Assembly (NCBI GenBank): GCA_030144725.1
Contig: JASKMD010000006.1
Coordinates: 9,744,806 to 9,808,805, forward strand
Length of the DNA stretch: 64,000 bases
Direction of reading: 5' to 3'
Source of the DNA: Haematococcus lacustris
Taxonomy: Eukaryota > Chlorophyta > Chlorophyceae > Chlamydomonadales > Haematococcaceae
Part shown: piece by piece, positions 1 through 19,400 of the stretch
Layout of the letters: the number at the start of each line of letters is the position of its first letter
How positions within the stretch are numbered: position 1 is the stretch's first letter
Program-made: the position numbers and the translations under genes
Notes under the pieces: model-generated
Databases searched by the model: none
Seen by the model: the letters and a program-made list of their open reading frames with translations, nothing else
What the model was told of the DNA's origin: nothing

Positions 1-1342
1 CCACAACCCCTGCACAGGCTGCTGGCGAGAAGTCACCCCCCCTCCCATACACATGCATAACGAAGTGGACAGCAGCGCAACCTATGACGAGCAAGGCATG
101 CGAGAGCTGCCCAGCCACCCCTGCCACCACCCTGCACAGGCTGGCAGCAGCCCCCCACTGCTGTAGCTCAGCCCCCTGAGGCTCAGGCATGCGACACCTG
201 TCCTACCTGCACTGCCCCAAGCCCTACTGAGCACACAAGCAGCTCCAAGTCCCATCACCTGCACAACAACAAGCCCCATTCTGCACCTTTTACTTTTTAC
301 CATGACTCTGCTCTACTGGTTATATGTATGCAATCTACCGTACTCTCTCTTTTGATTCGCGAGGCTCCGAAAATAGAGTTAAATTCTCTTTCCCGACCAA
401 AAACAACATTGTTTACTTTTCCCCGATGCAAAAGTTGCAGCAAAACACAGTTTTGAGGATGTGGGTGTGCTTGTAATTCTTCTGGACAGCCATCCCTTGC
501 ATATCATGTTAATCCTCCGTGGTTCACACACTTCTTGCACAGGTCACTTAGTCAAGCCACTCGGTCACCAAGGCAAGCACCCCAGTAGCTGACTTGGTGC
601 GGCCAGCCTCCCGAGCTGTTGCCCCAGCTAGGCCAGCTACCCCGGCTGCTGCTCCAGCCTGACCAACCACCCCATAAGCTGACTTTGTGCAGCCAGCCAC
701 CCCGGCTGATAACCTGTTAACTACCCACCCCTCGCTGCTGGCACTGCTATCGTCGCTGCTGGCGTTATGGCAGGTCATTGCTCGCTGCTTGGTTCATTGC
801 TGGGTCATGGCAACTCGCTGGTAGCCGTCATCAAAAGTACGCAGAGTGCTAGCATTTTTGTAGCCGCTGAGGGCGAGGTCACTCATGCCGTTGATGTGCT
901 GGTGGGCTGCAACAGCCCATACCAGGCTGAGAGGCATTTGATGGATGGCTCTGATGGAGCATCACGATCGAGAGTCCTCTGATAGTGCAACTCATCGCAC
1001 TAGTCAGCCTGGCTAGCGCAGCACTATTTACGCAGGTCCAGTAATTGTCTCACCACTGCGCGAATCAATCAAAAATCACTTTGTTTACTCGTTCGCGACT
1101 TCGCGAGGCATAATAAACGATTTGCGGACGCGAACCAAAAGAGAGAGTACGGTAATAAGATTCCTGCCGGTCGACTGGTTCCACAGCCGTTCCCGCACGT
1201 CCCGCTCGTACCGTCCGTCCCGTTGATCGCTGATTGGCCTCCCTTATCTTATCTCCCCAACTTATCTTCTTCCCAACATCCCAGCTTTTCACCTGTATCC
1301 CATCTGAATATTTATATATCACTACCTGCCTTGTGCTTGCAG
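1..1342. other. No supported gene
   Basis: Short open frames occur on both strands, but none shows a domain or a phase-consistent exon chain. The sequence is moderately AT-rich around 300-480 and 1060-1160, unlike the GC-rich exons elsewhere. It may hold 5' exons or the promoter of the gene whose first supported exon starts at 1343. Confidence 0.5.
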
Positions 1343-2414
1343 GCGGTGCACGTCACGTATGGCTGGTGGTTCAACGCCCTTCTGCATCCAGCCAAGGCAG
1401 CAACACCCCCGCGGCCAAGCGCATCAAGGGTCTGCTTGCAGGCAAGCGGAGAGTAGTGGAATCAGGCATGGCAGCAGCAGGTGAGCACTAGGCTGCACTG
1501 ACAGGGATGTCTGCTGCAGCCACCTGGAGCAAAGGGCGGTGGCCTGGCTCAGCAGGTGGCACATGGCAACAGCAGTGACAGACTGCAGCCTGACCTTGAG
1601 GCAAATGTGCTGACAGTAGCTGGCTGGCGCTGAGGTTGAGAAAGGGTAGGATGCATGCTGTACCTGGAACCTTCATTGCTAGCAGTGCATGCTTTCATTC
1701 GGCCTGTGCAGGACAGGGCCGTGACCCTGACCCTGACCCTGACCCTGACCCTGACCTTAACCCTGACTCATAGCCCACTCAAGCTCAGTCAATGTCACTT
1801 CCAGGCAGGAGTGGCCAGCCATAGCCATGCGTTGTCATGCGTTGCCTGCTCTGGTCCTTGATGTGGCTTCAAAGCTATCCAGCTGAGTGTGTGTCTGCTC
1901 CACTGCCTGGCAGGTGCTAGCAGTGCTGATGTGGAGGCACACACTTTGGAGCTGCCTGCACCTGAGGACTTGGTACTCCCTGCAGCAGCAGCACCGCCAG
2001 CAGCAGCATCATCATCATCATCAGCAGCAGCAGGACCAATAGCAGCAGCCACAGCTGCAGTTAAGGGTGGAGGCAGCTCCCCTGTATCATCGGCAGGCAG
2101 CAAGAGCATGGTTAGTGTAGGCACTGCAGAAGAGGAGGTGAGGGTGGCAGGGGCCGGGCAGCAGGCAGCAGGGGGCGCCTTGGAGGCAGGTGCTGAGCAG
2201 CAATGGCAGGTCCAGGGGTCTAGGCACGGAGCGAAGAGGAAGCAGAACACTGAGTCCACTACGGGCCAATCGCAGGGGCAGGGGCAGGAGGGGAGGACGG
2301 GTGCTCCTGATGCCTCACCTGGTCCTGCAGAGCAGTTGAGCCCTGCCGTGGTCCAGCAGCTGGTGGAGCTGGTGGCGGCGCGTGTAGGCCTAGGCGCCGC
2401 CCTGCCTGCCCCTG
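1343..2414 (+). CDS. Partial low-complexity protein, probably nuclear; function unknown
   Basis: Two exons are supported, 1343-1480 and 1914-2414. The first has an acceptor at 1341-1342 and a GTGAGC donor at 1481; the second has a CAG acceptor ending at 1913. Phase 1 at the donor matches the acceptor exactly and joins ...GMAAA-G-ASSADVEAH.... The protein carries basic clusters PAAKRIKG (close to the c-Myc-type nuclear signal) and GAKRKQN. These are followed by Ala/Ser- and Gln/Gly-rich stretches and a short amphipathic helix, LSPAVVQQLVELVAARVG, just before the gap. No enzyme or DNA-binding domain is recognisable. The 5' end is not found and the 3' end lies in the 500-N gap, where it converges with the M16 gene on the other strand. 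Nuclear location is an inference from the basic motifs. Confidence 0.5.
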
Positions 2415-2914
2415 NNNNNNNNNNNNNNNNNNNNNNNNNNNNNNNNNNNNNNNNNNNNNNNNNNNNNNNNNNNNNNNNNNNNNNNNNNNNNNNNNNNNNN
2501 NNNNNNNNNNNNNNNNNNNNNNNNNNNNNNNNNNNNNNNNNNNNNNNNNNNNNNNNNNNNNNNNNNNNNNNNNNNNNNNNNNNNNNNNNNNNNNNNNNNN
2601 NNNNNNNNNNNNNNNNNNNNNNNNNNNNNNNNNNNNNNNNNNNNNNNNNNNNNNNNNNNNNNNNNNNNNNNNNNNNNNNNNNNNNNNNNNNNNNNNNNNN
2701 NNNNNNNNNNNNNNNNNNNNNNNNNNNNNNNNNNNNNNNNNNNNNNNNNNNNNNNNNNNNNNNNNNNNNNNNNNNNNNNNNNNNNNNNNNNNNNNNNNNN
2801 NNNNNNNNNNNNNNNNNNNNNNNNNNNNNNNNNNNNNNNNNNNNNNNNNNNNNNNNNNNNNNNNNNNNNNNNNNNNNNNNNNNNNNNNNNNNNNNNNNNN
2901 NNNNNNNNNNNNNN
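2415..2914. other. Assembly gap (500 N)
   Basis: Exactly 500 N, the usual placeholder for a gap of unknown size. It hides the 3' end of the plus-strand gene at 1343-2414 and the C-terminal exons of the minus-strand M16 gene. Confidence 0.99.
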
Positions 2915-10279
<7,365 letters not shown>

Positions 10280-10467
10280 GTGCGTATAGCAGGCCCTTGT
10301 CCCTGTAGCAGGCCCGCCACCAGAGTGCCAGTTACTACTTGCCTGAGCTGGGATTAGCAAGCTCAGGTATCCCCTCCATGCTTGCTCTCACCCTGTTTGT
10401 TTTTGTTTGACCCAGGGACAAAACAGGACACCCCCTGGCGGGCAGATGCCCGTCAGGCCGTGCACAA
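10280..10467. promoter_or_regulatory. Putative divergent promoter between M16 and PF16-like genes
   Basis: Only 188 bp separate the proposed M16 start codon (10279, minus) from the PF16-like start codon (10468, plus), so the two genes probably share a bidirectional promoter. No convincing TATA box is seen. The conclusion depends on the M16 start, which is the weaker of the two. Confidence 0.4.
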
Positions 10468-13400
10468 ATGCCATCAACGAAGCAATTGACCGCAGTGGCG
10501 GAAGTGGGTGGCAACTTGAAGCAAGTTCAGCAGGCATTTGGTGCTTTCCAGGTCGCTAGGAACGAGTTTATCAACAAGCTCTCCGTAAGTCAACGTATTT
10601 GCGAGCAGTGCTAGCAGTGGAGCGTATACGTATGCCCGGCTGTCGACGGTGGCAGGGCTTCCTGGACAAGGCGTCCAGCGAAGGGACACTCGAGGCACTT
10701 ATGAAGAACGACGTGATGGCCGTTGTATGCTGTCCGCTGGCGCAAGACGCCGTGCCTGGTAACAATTTGCGGGACTGATCATGACGGACATGTTGGAGTA
10801 AATGCGACATGTCCCCGGCGGCCCCTCCCCGCAGGCATCCAAGCCCTGTCACTGCAATGCTTAGCAAAGCTTGCAGCTGCAGACCCTCTCTTGTCCCAGG
10901 TTGTGGTGTCATGTGGCGTCCTAGACAGCATCGTCATCAGCCTCAGCCATGACAGCCCCTCAGTGCAAGCCAGCGCAAACAATGTGCTCACCTCCCTGGC
11001 CAAGTCGACCAGCGAGTTTGCAGCCCGAGTTCTAGCTGCAGGTGTGTTATGAAGAGACAACGCTGGGAACCACACCCAGGCAGCCATAATCATCATCATC
11101 CAAACATTCCTCGCCAAACATGGCGTTTCTACAGATTCAGCGCCGTCAACAGCATTGCAAGCAGGTTGTTGCACCTATTAAAGGCAGCTGCAGCTTGCGC
11201 AGACAGTGCATCCCAGAGGCTAACTACCTCACAAGCTGTGCAAAACAGCAGCTCGGCGATAGCAGGCAGACGGTTGAGCCCTTGGCTATGGTCCAGGCTA
11301 GGGCAGTGGCTTGCTCCTGGCCCTGGGGCCCAGCATCTAGCCGGCCCTGACGTTGTATGCCATGTCGTCAAGTAGGGTTGCAGCTGCAGCGGTGCAACCA
11401 AGGGCCTTGGGTTGAGGGGGAGGTGTTACAGCAGGGTATGCCGTCAGTGTGCCACAGGTTTTTCAGATCCCTTGCATGTGTCACAGGTTCGCTGCTGGCT
11501 GTGTGGCTGCTTAGCTGCTGCATGGGGGCTCTGGCAGGATGCGGAGGGCCATTACTTCAGGCACCATATCAGGCCCCGCACTGGCTGGTCATGCTGCTGG
11601 CTCCAGGCTGAGCTCAATAGGCGGTGTTCCACCTGCTCTGTTGGGGGCTTCCAGTCTGCAGGCCTGGTGGCCCTGCGCTTGTTCAGCTGCCTCTCACAGG
11701 GCTGCTGGCCATTCATTGCTGAGCTGACCCGGCTGGTGCGGTGCTCATCCACAAGCACCACCCTGCCCCGCCGCTGGTCTGTGCCCCTAGGCCTGCACAC
11801 CACCTTGCAGCAGGCCCGCAGCACCGCATCAGCACCCCAGCCTCCCCCAGTGCCAATGCCAGCTGCGCCAAAGAAGACCACCTGTTGCTTGCCATCTCCC
11901 TCTGCAGCTGCAGCCATGCACACAAGGCACACGGTTTGTTCAGTTCTAGCAGGGTCCACAGCAGGGACAGACCAACGAAGTGATGAACGAATTCAGAGGC
12001 AAGCTGGAACAGTGGTGCGACTAAGGGCATTTGGCTGAGGAGGAGGTGGAGCAGCAGGGTGTGCCATCAGGTCCCTTGCAGGGTCCACAGCCGGGGTAGG
12101 CCCGCCCTGTTCAGCAGTTGCGCGACCAGTGGCAAGCTGAAACACCCTGAAGCTCAGGCCCAGCCACAGCCTATGGCTGGACACAGCCTATGCTCGCATG
12201 CTGTTCTCGCTGTCAAATCCCTCATCCTGGTTTCGCCACCAATGCTGCCTAGCACCCATGAATCAGGGTGTGTTGGTGATGGAACTGCGGTTTGCCCCTC
12301 GCCATCCACTGCTGCCTAGCGGCCGCCATGCCCCATGCTCCTTGCCTGCTGGTGCCCAGGCGCCCTGCCCCACCTCATCCGTCAGCTGCAGTCCGGAGCC
12401 CCTGTGGTGCGGGAGGCTGCAGTGTTCACCCTAAACGCGCTGTGCCAATCCAGTGCCCAGCATGCAGCCTTGGTCTGTGATGATGCATTGCTAGCGCTGC
12501 TGGTGTCACTGCTGATGGTCAAGGTGGGGCAAGTGAGGGGAGAGGAGGGATGCTCATGATGCAGGGAAGGTGTGGGGCCAGTGTGGGCATAGGAGGGATG
12601 GCCAGGGTTGTGTAAAGGGCGGATGGGCCAGTGAGGGATACGGAGGGATTCTCAAGCATCAGCTGCCCACAAGCAGTGGTGCGTACTAGCTTACAGGAGG
12701 GTCAGGCGGGCTGTGCACCAGTCTCACCTCTTCCGCTACACGAGCCCCAGTCCCACCTCTTCCATACCCTGATGTGTGCTTCTCTGTCAACATCCTGCCT
12801 CCACCTGAGAACTTGACCGCGTGGGGTGTTTGCAGCCCAGCCCTGCTGTTCAGCTGGGTTGGTGCTGCAATGCTGCCGCACCCTCCTGCCCACCCAGCCC
12901 TGTTACTGGCCGAGTTCTAGTCCTACAGCCTTCAAGCGAGCTCCCTTTGCGTCCTAGTGCCGAATACCTGCTCCTTGCCACAGCCTCCTTGCCACAGCCT
13001 CCTTGCCTTCATGCTCCCCTGTGACGTCTTGGCCAATGCCTGCAGGACTCGCCCCACAGTCTGCTCCGTGCGCTGGTGCTTTGCCTCAGCAATGTGGCAG
13101 CAGGGGGTGCAAAGCTGGCTGAGGCCCTGATGAGGGTGAAGGCCCTGGAGCCGCTGACCATGATGGTCAGGGGAGCAAACACCCCTCAGGACCTCAAGGC
13201 CGCCGCGCTCAATGCACTGGCTCAGGTGCGCCCGCCGCACTTGCCTGATCTGGCACAGCCCAGCCTAGTCAGGCAACTGCAGGGTGCCACGCAGGCAGGT
13301 GTACAGCCCTGTAAGCAATGTGAGCGAGGGTGGGCAGTAGCAGCATGATCAGCACCGCATCAGCACAGCAAGGGGTGGGAGGATGTACGGGAGAGGGGGA

Positions 13401-16400
13401 GACGAAGAGGAGACTCTGTCAGCAGACAGCAACAGGAGCAGGCGCAGTGCTGTACCAGAGCTCACCCAGATCATGAGCTGTACCAGAGCTCACCCAGATG
13501 CAAGCCTCTGCCCAGCAGCAGCCTCAAGGGTAAGACCAGCACCTTGGCCCTCAACCTTGAGCCTTCATTGCAGTGGAACACTAAGTGTGGACCCCTACAA
13601 AACGGTGTCTTTGTAAGTGTGGAGTTCCCATGCACATGGCATGCACATGGCTTATACATGGCATACACACGGGCATGGTCGCCTACCACCTACAGTATTG
13701 CCTGACCCAGAGGGCTATGATGTAGAGTTGGCATGACCTGCATGCACTAATTGTGAGCTGATGACAGCTCAACAAAGGGGGGCCACACACTACTGTGCCA
13801 CAGAAGGCTGGCTTGTCTCACACTCGCTTATACCCCGAAGGGCACCACCAACGGGCCGGGTAAGACCAGCAGCAGCAGCGGTATCATCGATATGGCGCCT
13901 TTATAGTCAAGACTTCACAGGCTTAGGACCCTCAATATCCTCAGGACCCTCCAGATTTCAGCACACAGTCAGGACTGGGGCCTGATTGAGGGCAGCGTCC
14001 TGCCCGTAAAGAGGCCACCCATTGTTTCCCACGGTTTCTCACTGTGGCCATGCACAGCTGTTGCTGTCTGCTCCTATTCTCGTCTTCCTTTAACCCTGGC
14101 ATCCATCCAGTCATCATCACAGCTTTGTTCAAGATGGGCTCATCAGCTCAGCAGGAGCTGAAATGAAATAGAGAGGAGCAGCTTGCCTACTTGGGCACTA
14201 CATAATGAGGTGCCCCAGCGCCATACTGTGGCGATTCAGCGCTGCAGCAACCAACACACCTGGCCTGAACTCAATGCCGCATGACACTTGCCATGTACGG
14301 ATGTGCTTTACTATGGCGGTTGCAAGCAACGAGCAACGAAGAACGCAGGCTGGCACCCGCATCGACAGCATGAATGCAGACAGAAGGCACTAGGCACTAG
14401 TGGGCAAGCAGTGGGAAGGGAGCTCACAGTTGCAACATCAGGTAAACAGGCCCTCCAGGACCCTTTGCCACTTGATAGTCTAAGGCTTCTCCCAGCCTGT
14501 CCCCTCCCACCTTACCCCTCCCACCTTACCCCTCCCACCTTACCCCTCCCACCTTACCCCTCCCACCTTACCCCTCCCAGGTGTGCCGGCACCATGACGA
14601 GCTGGTGAACCAGGTGGCCAATCAGGGTGTGCTGCAAAGCGCTGTCACTGCCCTGACAGACAAGATGACACCGGCCATCCGGCGCAACGCAGCCGCACTG
14701 CTGCTACAGGTAGGGCAGGCAGTCTACGCAAACGCCCTGCTGCTGCTGCTGCTGCTGCTGCTTGTCAGGCCTCCTACTGCTACTGTAGGAGGGGATAAGT
14801 GCTACAATGGGTTTGTGAGCAGCGCTGCTAACCTAGATTGAGGCAGAAGAGTGGGTCATTTTGGAGGGGTGTGGGCGTTTGAAGCAGCAACAGCTGCTGT
14901 GGTTGCTCCTTGCGCCTGGCTTCACTGACTGGACCGTACCCATGGTGTTAGTGCCACTGTTGCCCTGGGCTGGGCTGCGACAAGGAAGACGTTGGTGCTG
15001 TTGGACATCATCATGACATTAGCATCATCGCAGCAGTGGTGCTTGCCACGACAGTGCTTGCCAAACATGGCATTGCTGCAGTCTCAGCAACATCAGCATA
15101 TGCACAACCATCAGGTCACACCTAGCAAAGGCAGCTGTAGTCACAGCACCTTGACCCTCAACCTTGAGCCTTCATTGCAGTGGAACACTCAGTGTGGACC
15201 CCTACAAATCGGTGTTTTTGTCTGTGTGGAGTTCCCATGCACATGGCATGCACATGGCTTATACATGGGATACACATGGTCATGGTCGCCTACCACCTAC
15301 AGTATTGCCTGACCCAGAGGGCTATGATGTAGAGTTGGCATGACCTGCATGCAGTAATTGTGAGCTGATTACAGCTCAAATGGAGGGGCACACACTACTG
15401 TGCCACAGCAGGCTGGGTCTTGGGTGGCTTGTCTCGCACTCGCTTGTACCCCAAGCCTGGGTACTCCTGTAGTCACAGCAGTGAGGTGTGTGTGTGTGTG
15501 CGTGTGTGTGTATGCCCTGATCAGGCCACGCAAAAGACCCCAGACCTAGCGGAGGTGGTGTGCAAGGGCGGTGCCCCAGCGGCCCTGCAGAAGTACATGG
15601 CTCTGGAAGCCGGCAACGTGGACGGGCTGCTGGCGGGCATCATGATCACTGGTGAGGGTCCCCTAGTCAGCAAGCATTTGAGCTTGACCTGGTGAGCAGA
15701 CTGGCAGGCAACATATCAGAGAGTGCCTCACTGATGGCTGCATGTTTATGTGCTGACATGTCTGGTAGTGGTAGTCTGATGCCTCGCCTGGCTGGCTGGT
15801 TGGCTGGCTATCACCTCATGTTACTGGCAAATAGTGGGGCCAGCCAGCCTGCGACACCCACTGGGCTGCACCTGCTTATGCCTACTGCTGGGCTGCACCT
15901 GCTGCTGCCTGCTGCTGGGCTGCAGGCACTATGTCCTCTTACAAAGCACTGCTGGCCAAGGCTGTGGTGGATTCTGGTGCTGGGCTCCCTGTGATCGAAG
16001 CCCTGAAGCACTCTGATAGCCAAGTACGTGGCCAGCCTCTGCATCCACTCCCAACCGCACACCAATGCACTTCATGATTATAACATATCATTTGCTTGTC
16101 ACTGTTGCTGCAACTCTTACGTATATAAGTACTCTAAGGAGTATAATGTATAGGCAATGTGGTATCATACATGCCAATGGCGATGTACAGGCTTGCTGGC
16201 GTATGCAAGCACACCGGCACTTGCCGGTTCTGTTGCGAAGCTGGCCTAAAGAGCTGATCTATAACAGTCCAGTCCTGTCATGCAGCATCAACCCCATGCT
16301 AGCTGCCTTGCCTGTTGGGCACTGAATGGCCTTTACACGCCCTGAGTCATGCCTTACCCCTGGTCACCGCTATCATCCTCATTGTCACATGACACCCACC

Positions 16401-19400
16401 ACACGATGTGGGGTGGCTGCTGTCACCCTGCCATCAGCAACAGCACCAGACCTGCATTGGCTAGTGGCAACGCAGGGGCCCTCTTCGCTCCAGCATATGT
16501 GGACATGTGCCTGAATGCAGGTTATGGGCTGCTCTGCCTGGGCTGTGGAGCAGATGGCCCAACACGGGGAGGAGTGCGCCGGCCCCCTCATTGAGGCAGG
16601 GGCTCTGCAGCACCTCATGGACATGGCGGCCAGGTCAGTGGCAAAGCAGGAACTGACAGGTGGGCTACAGCCACCTCAACTGTAGCCAGGGCCTGGGCCA
16701 GGTGCAGCTCAGGTGCTTATTTCACTCTGCACCTTCATCAAACACATGACGGGCTGAGGACACCTCCACAAAGCGACAGCACTTTGTCTTGTTGGCATCG
16801 CTGCCACTCTCAGCCTCGTGGACGCAACATGCCATGGTCCATGCTGGCTGGATGCCGGCACGCCATGCCTGTCAACTGTGGCACATGGCTAGCCACTACT
16901 GGTCACCCTTGCTCGTGACAAGCAATCAAGGTGCTGCTGCCACAGCCAGGTCATGGTGCAGTGGCTGTGGTATGGGCGCTGTGTGGCCGGTGGGCAGGCA
17001 GCAGGATGCATTTGCATGGCAACTCAAAACTGGCACCTCAGCTTCCTACCAGCACCTTGGCCCACAACCTTGAGCCTTCATTTCAGTGGAGCACTCAGTG
17101 TGGACCCCTACAAAACGGTGTTTTTGTCTGTGTGGAGTTCCCATGCACATGGCATGCACATGGCTTGAACATGGCATACACACGGGCATGGTCGCCTACC
17201 ACCTACACTATTGCCTGACCCAGAGGGCTATGATGTAGAGTTGGCATGACCTGCATGCACTAATTGTGAGCTGATGACAGCTCGAATGGAGGGGCACACA
17301 CTACTGCGGCCCAGCAGGCTTGGTCTTGGGTGGCTTGTCTTGCAACCGCTTGTAGACCAGGCCTGGGTACTCCTTGCCCTTGGCTGGCAGCCTCCCCTGC
17401 TCTGGCCAATAGCACAACTCCAGAGGGCGCCACCTGCTCTCCCCAATGCGCTGCATGTTCAGCGCTGCATTGCAATCCCTGTCCAGCCACCTGCCTGGCT
17501 TTGGCGCTGGCTTAGCTTTGGCAGCCTTGCCCTTGCCCTTGGTGGGCTCAGCTGCCGGCTCAGCCTTGGTGCGCTTGCTGCGCTGGGCTGGCGGGGGACT
17601 GCTGGGCCCAGGCTCTGAGGCTGCTGGCTGTGTGGCTGCCTGGCCGCTGCGTGGGGCCTGTGGGGGCTTGCGGGGGGCCACTACAGGGCACCACATCAGG
17701 CCCCGCACTGACTAATCACGCTGCTGGCTCCAGGCTAAGCTCAATAGGCGGTGTTCCACCTGCCCTGCTGGGGGCTTCCAGTCTGCAGGCCTGGTGGCCC
17801 TGCGCTTGTTCAGCTGCCTCTCACAGGGCTACTGGCCATTCACTGCTGAGCTGACGCGGCTGGTGCGGTGCTCATCCACAAGCACCACCCTGCCCCGCCG
17901 CTGCGCCATGCCCCTGGGCCTGCACACCACCTTGCAGCAGACCCGCAGCACCGCATCAGCACCCCAGCCTCCCACGGTGCCAATGCCAGCTGAGCCAAAG
18001 AAGACAACCAATTGCTTGGCCGGTCCTGGGCTCTGTACATCCTCAGCCGCTGTTGTGCCCACTTGGGGTCCTTGTACACCTCCCACACTGCGTCCCAGGT
18101 GCCCAGGGTGACAGTGATGTGCTTCAGGTTGGCCTCCAGGGAGGTGCCTGCTGGGCTGGCTTCTGCCAGGTGCTGAAGGTGGGGCTTGATCGGTGCTAGC
18201 CACCGCTGAGTAGCGCGGCGGGCATTGTTCAGGCCACTGGCATGCTTGACCTGGCCCTTGGTCAGCTTCCACCGGGCCAGCTGGTCAGCAACCAGCTGGC
18301 CAGACCTCATGTCCCACACCCCTGAGGCTGCGCTGACCGCCTGGGTGACGCCCGGGTCGATACCAATGCGGGGGAGTCTCAGCGCATGAGCCGCTACAGC
18401 TGCTGCACCTGGGGCTGCCGCTGGGCTGCTGAGGCTGCTGGAGGGGCCTGCTGCTGAGGGTGGGCCAGGAGCTTCCTACCAGCATCATGATGGAAGCACA
18501 GTGCAAAAGCAGCAGCATGGCACACAGTCCACCTCACCATCAACGCACCAGCTTTCACAGCTAAGAACTGGCATCAAGGTACATGGTACTGGTGAGATGT
18601 GTTCTACTCACATTAAGCACGTCATCAGGCTGCACACCCCACCAGTACCAAGATGAAAGTACAATGCAAGCGCTGCAATGTGCACTGATACCATGGCTGC
18701 ACACCTATGCTTTTGAGCTGTAGTGATGAGCATGCAGTAATGTGAAGCAACACGGCCTTCAGTGGCGTCTTCATACTCACTACCCCTGAATCTCGCAGCT
18801 GTGCACTTGTGCCAAGCAGTTCTGGAAGTTCTGTGCAGATGTGCAAGTGAGCTGGCAGGCACGTGACCACCATCCAGTGCAGTGTGGCCAGTGGGCAGGC
18901 AGCAGGATGCATTTGCACGGCAACTCAAAACTGGCACCTCGGCTTCCTACCAGCTTCCTACCAGCATCATGATGGAAGCACATTGCAAAAGCAGCAGCAT
19001 GGCACACACTCCACGTCACCATCAACGCACCAACAGCAGCCAGCCAGACAAGCCCTGCTACTGCTGCTGCTGCATGGTTCCAGGGTGCCTAAGAAAGACC
19101 TGGACCTGGCTGCCAAGGTGAAGGCCAGCACCAAGGCAGTGATTCGAGCCGCAGCCACCTCCCAATCCCTGGAGCCCTTCGTGGACAGGGCCACCTCCAA
19201 GAAGATGCTCACGCACTTGCTGCGCAAGGTGAGGAGGCAGCACCACGTATTGAATACCTCACAATCAAGATCAGCACTGTAAGTAACAGCATCCAATGAC
19301 CCACTAGCAGGCGAGTAGATGGAGGCAACAGCATCCAATGGCCCAGAAGCAGGCAGAGTAGACAGATGCAGCAGCTGAACAGTAGATGGTGCTGGTTGAA

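Larger units (their letters stand above)
17041..18484 (-). mobile_element. Longest Fanzor-element copy, with 14-bp direct repeats (intron 9)
   Basis: GCTTCCTACCAGCA occurs at 17041-17054 and 18471-18484. The element between (17055-18470) holds, in minus orientation, the Fanzor RuvC domain followed by the conserved non-coding 3' module. The flanking sequence without the element is found again at 18885-19040 in the same intron. Confidence 0.88.
16976..19040. repeat. Duplicated intron segment forming a filled/empty site pair
   Basis: Segment A (16981-17052) and segment B (18471-18550) flank the Fanzor element. Nearly the same A and B sequences lie joined, without the element, at 18885-18966 and 18956-19035. 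At the junction the empty copy has two tandem GCTTCCTACCA units. Confidence 0.85.
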
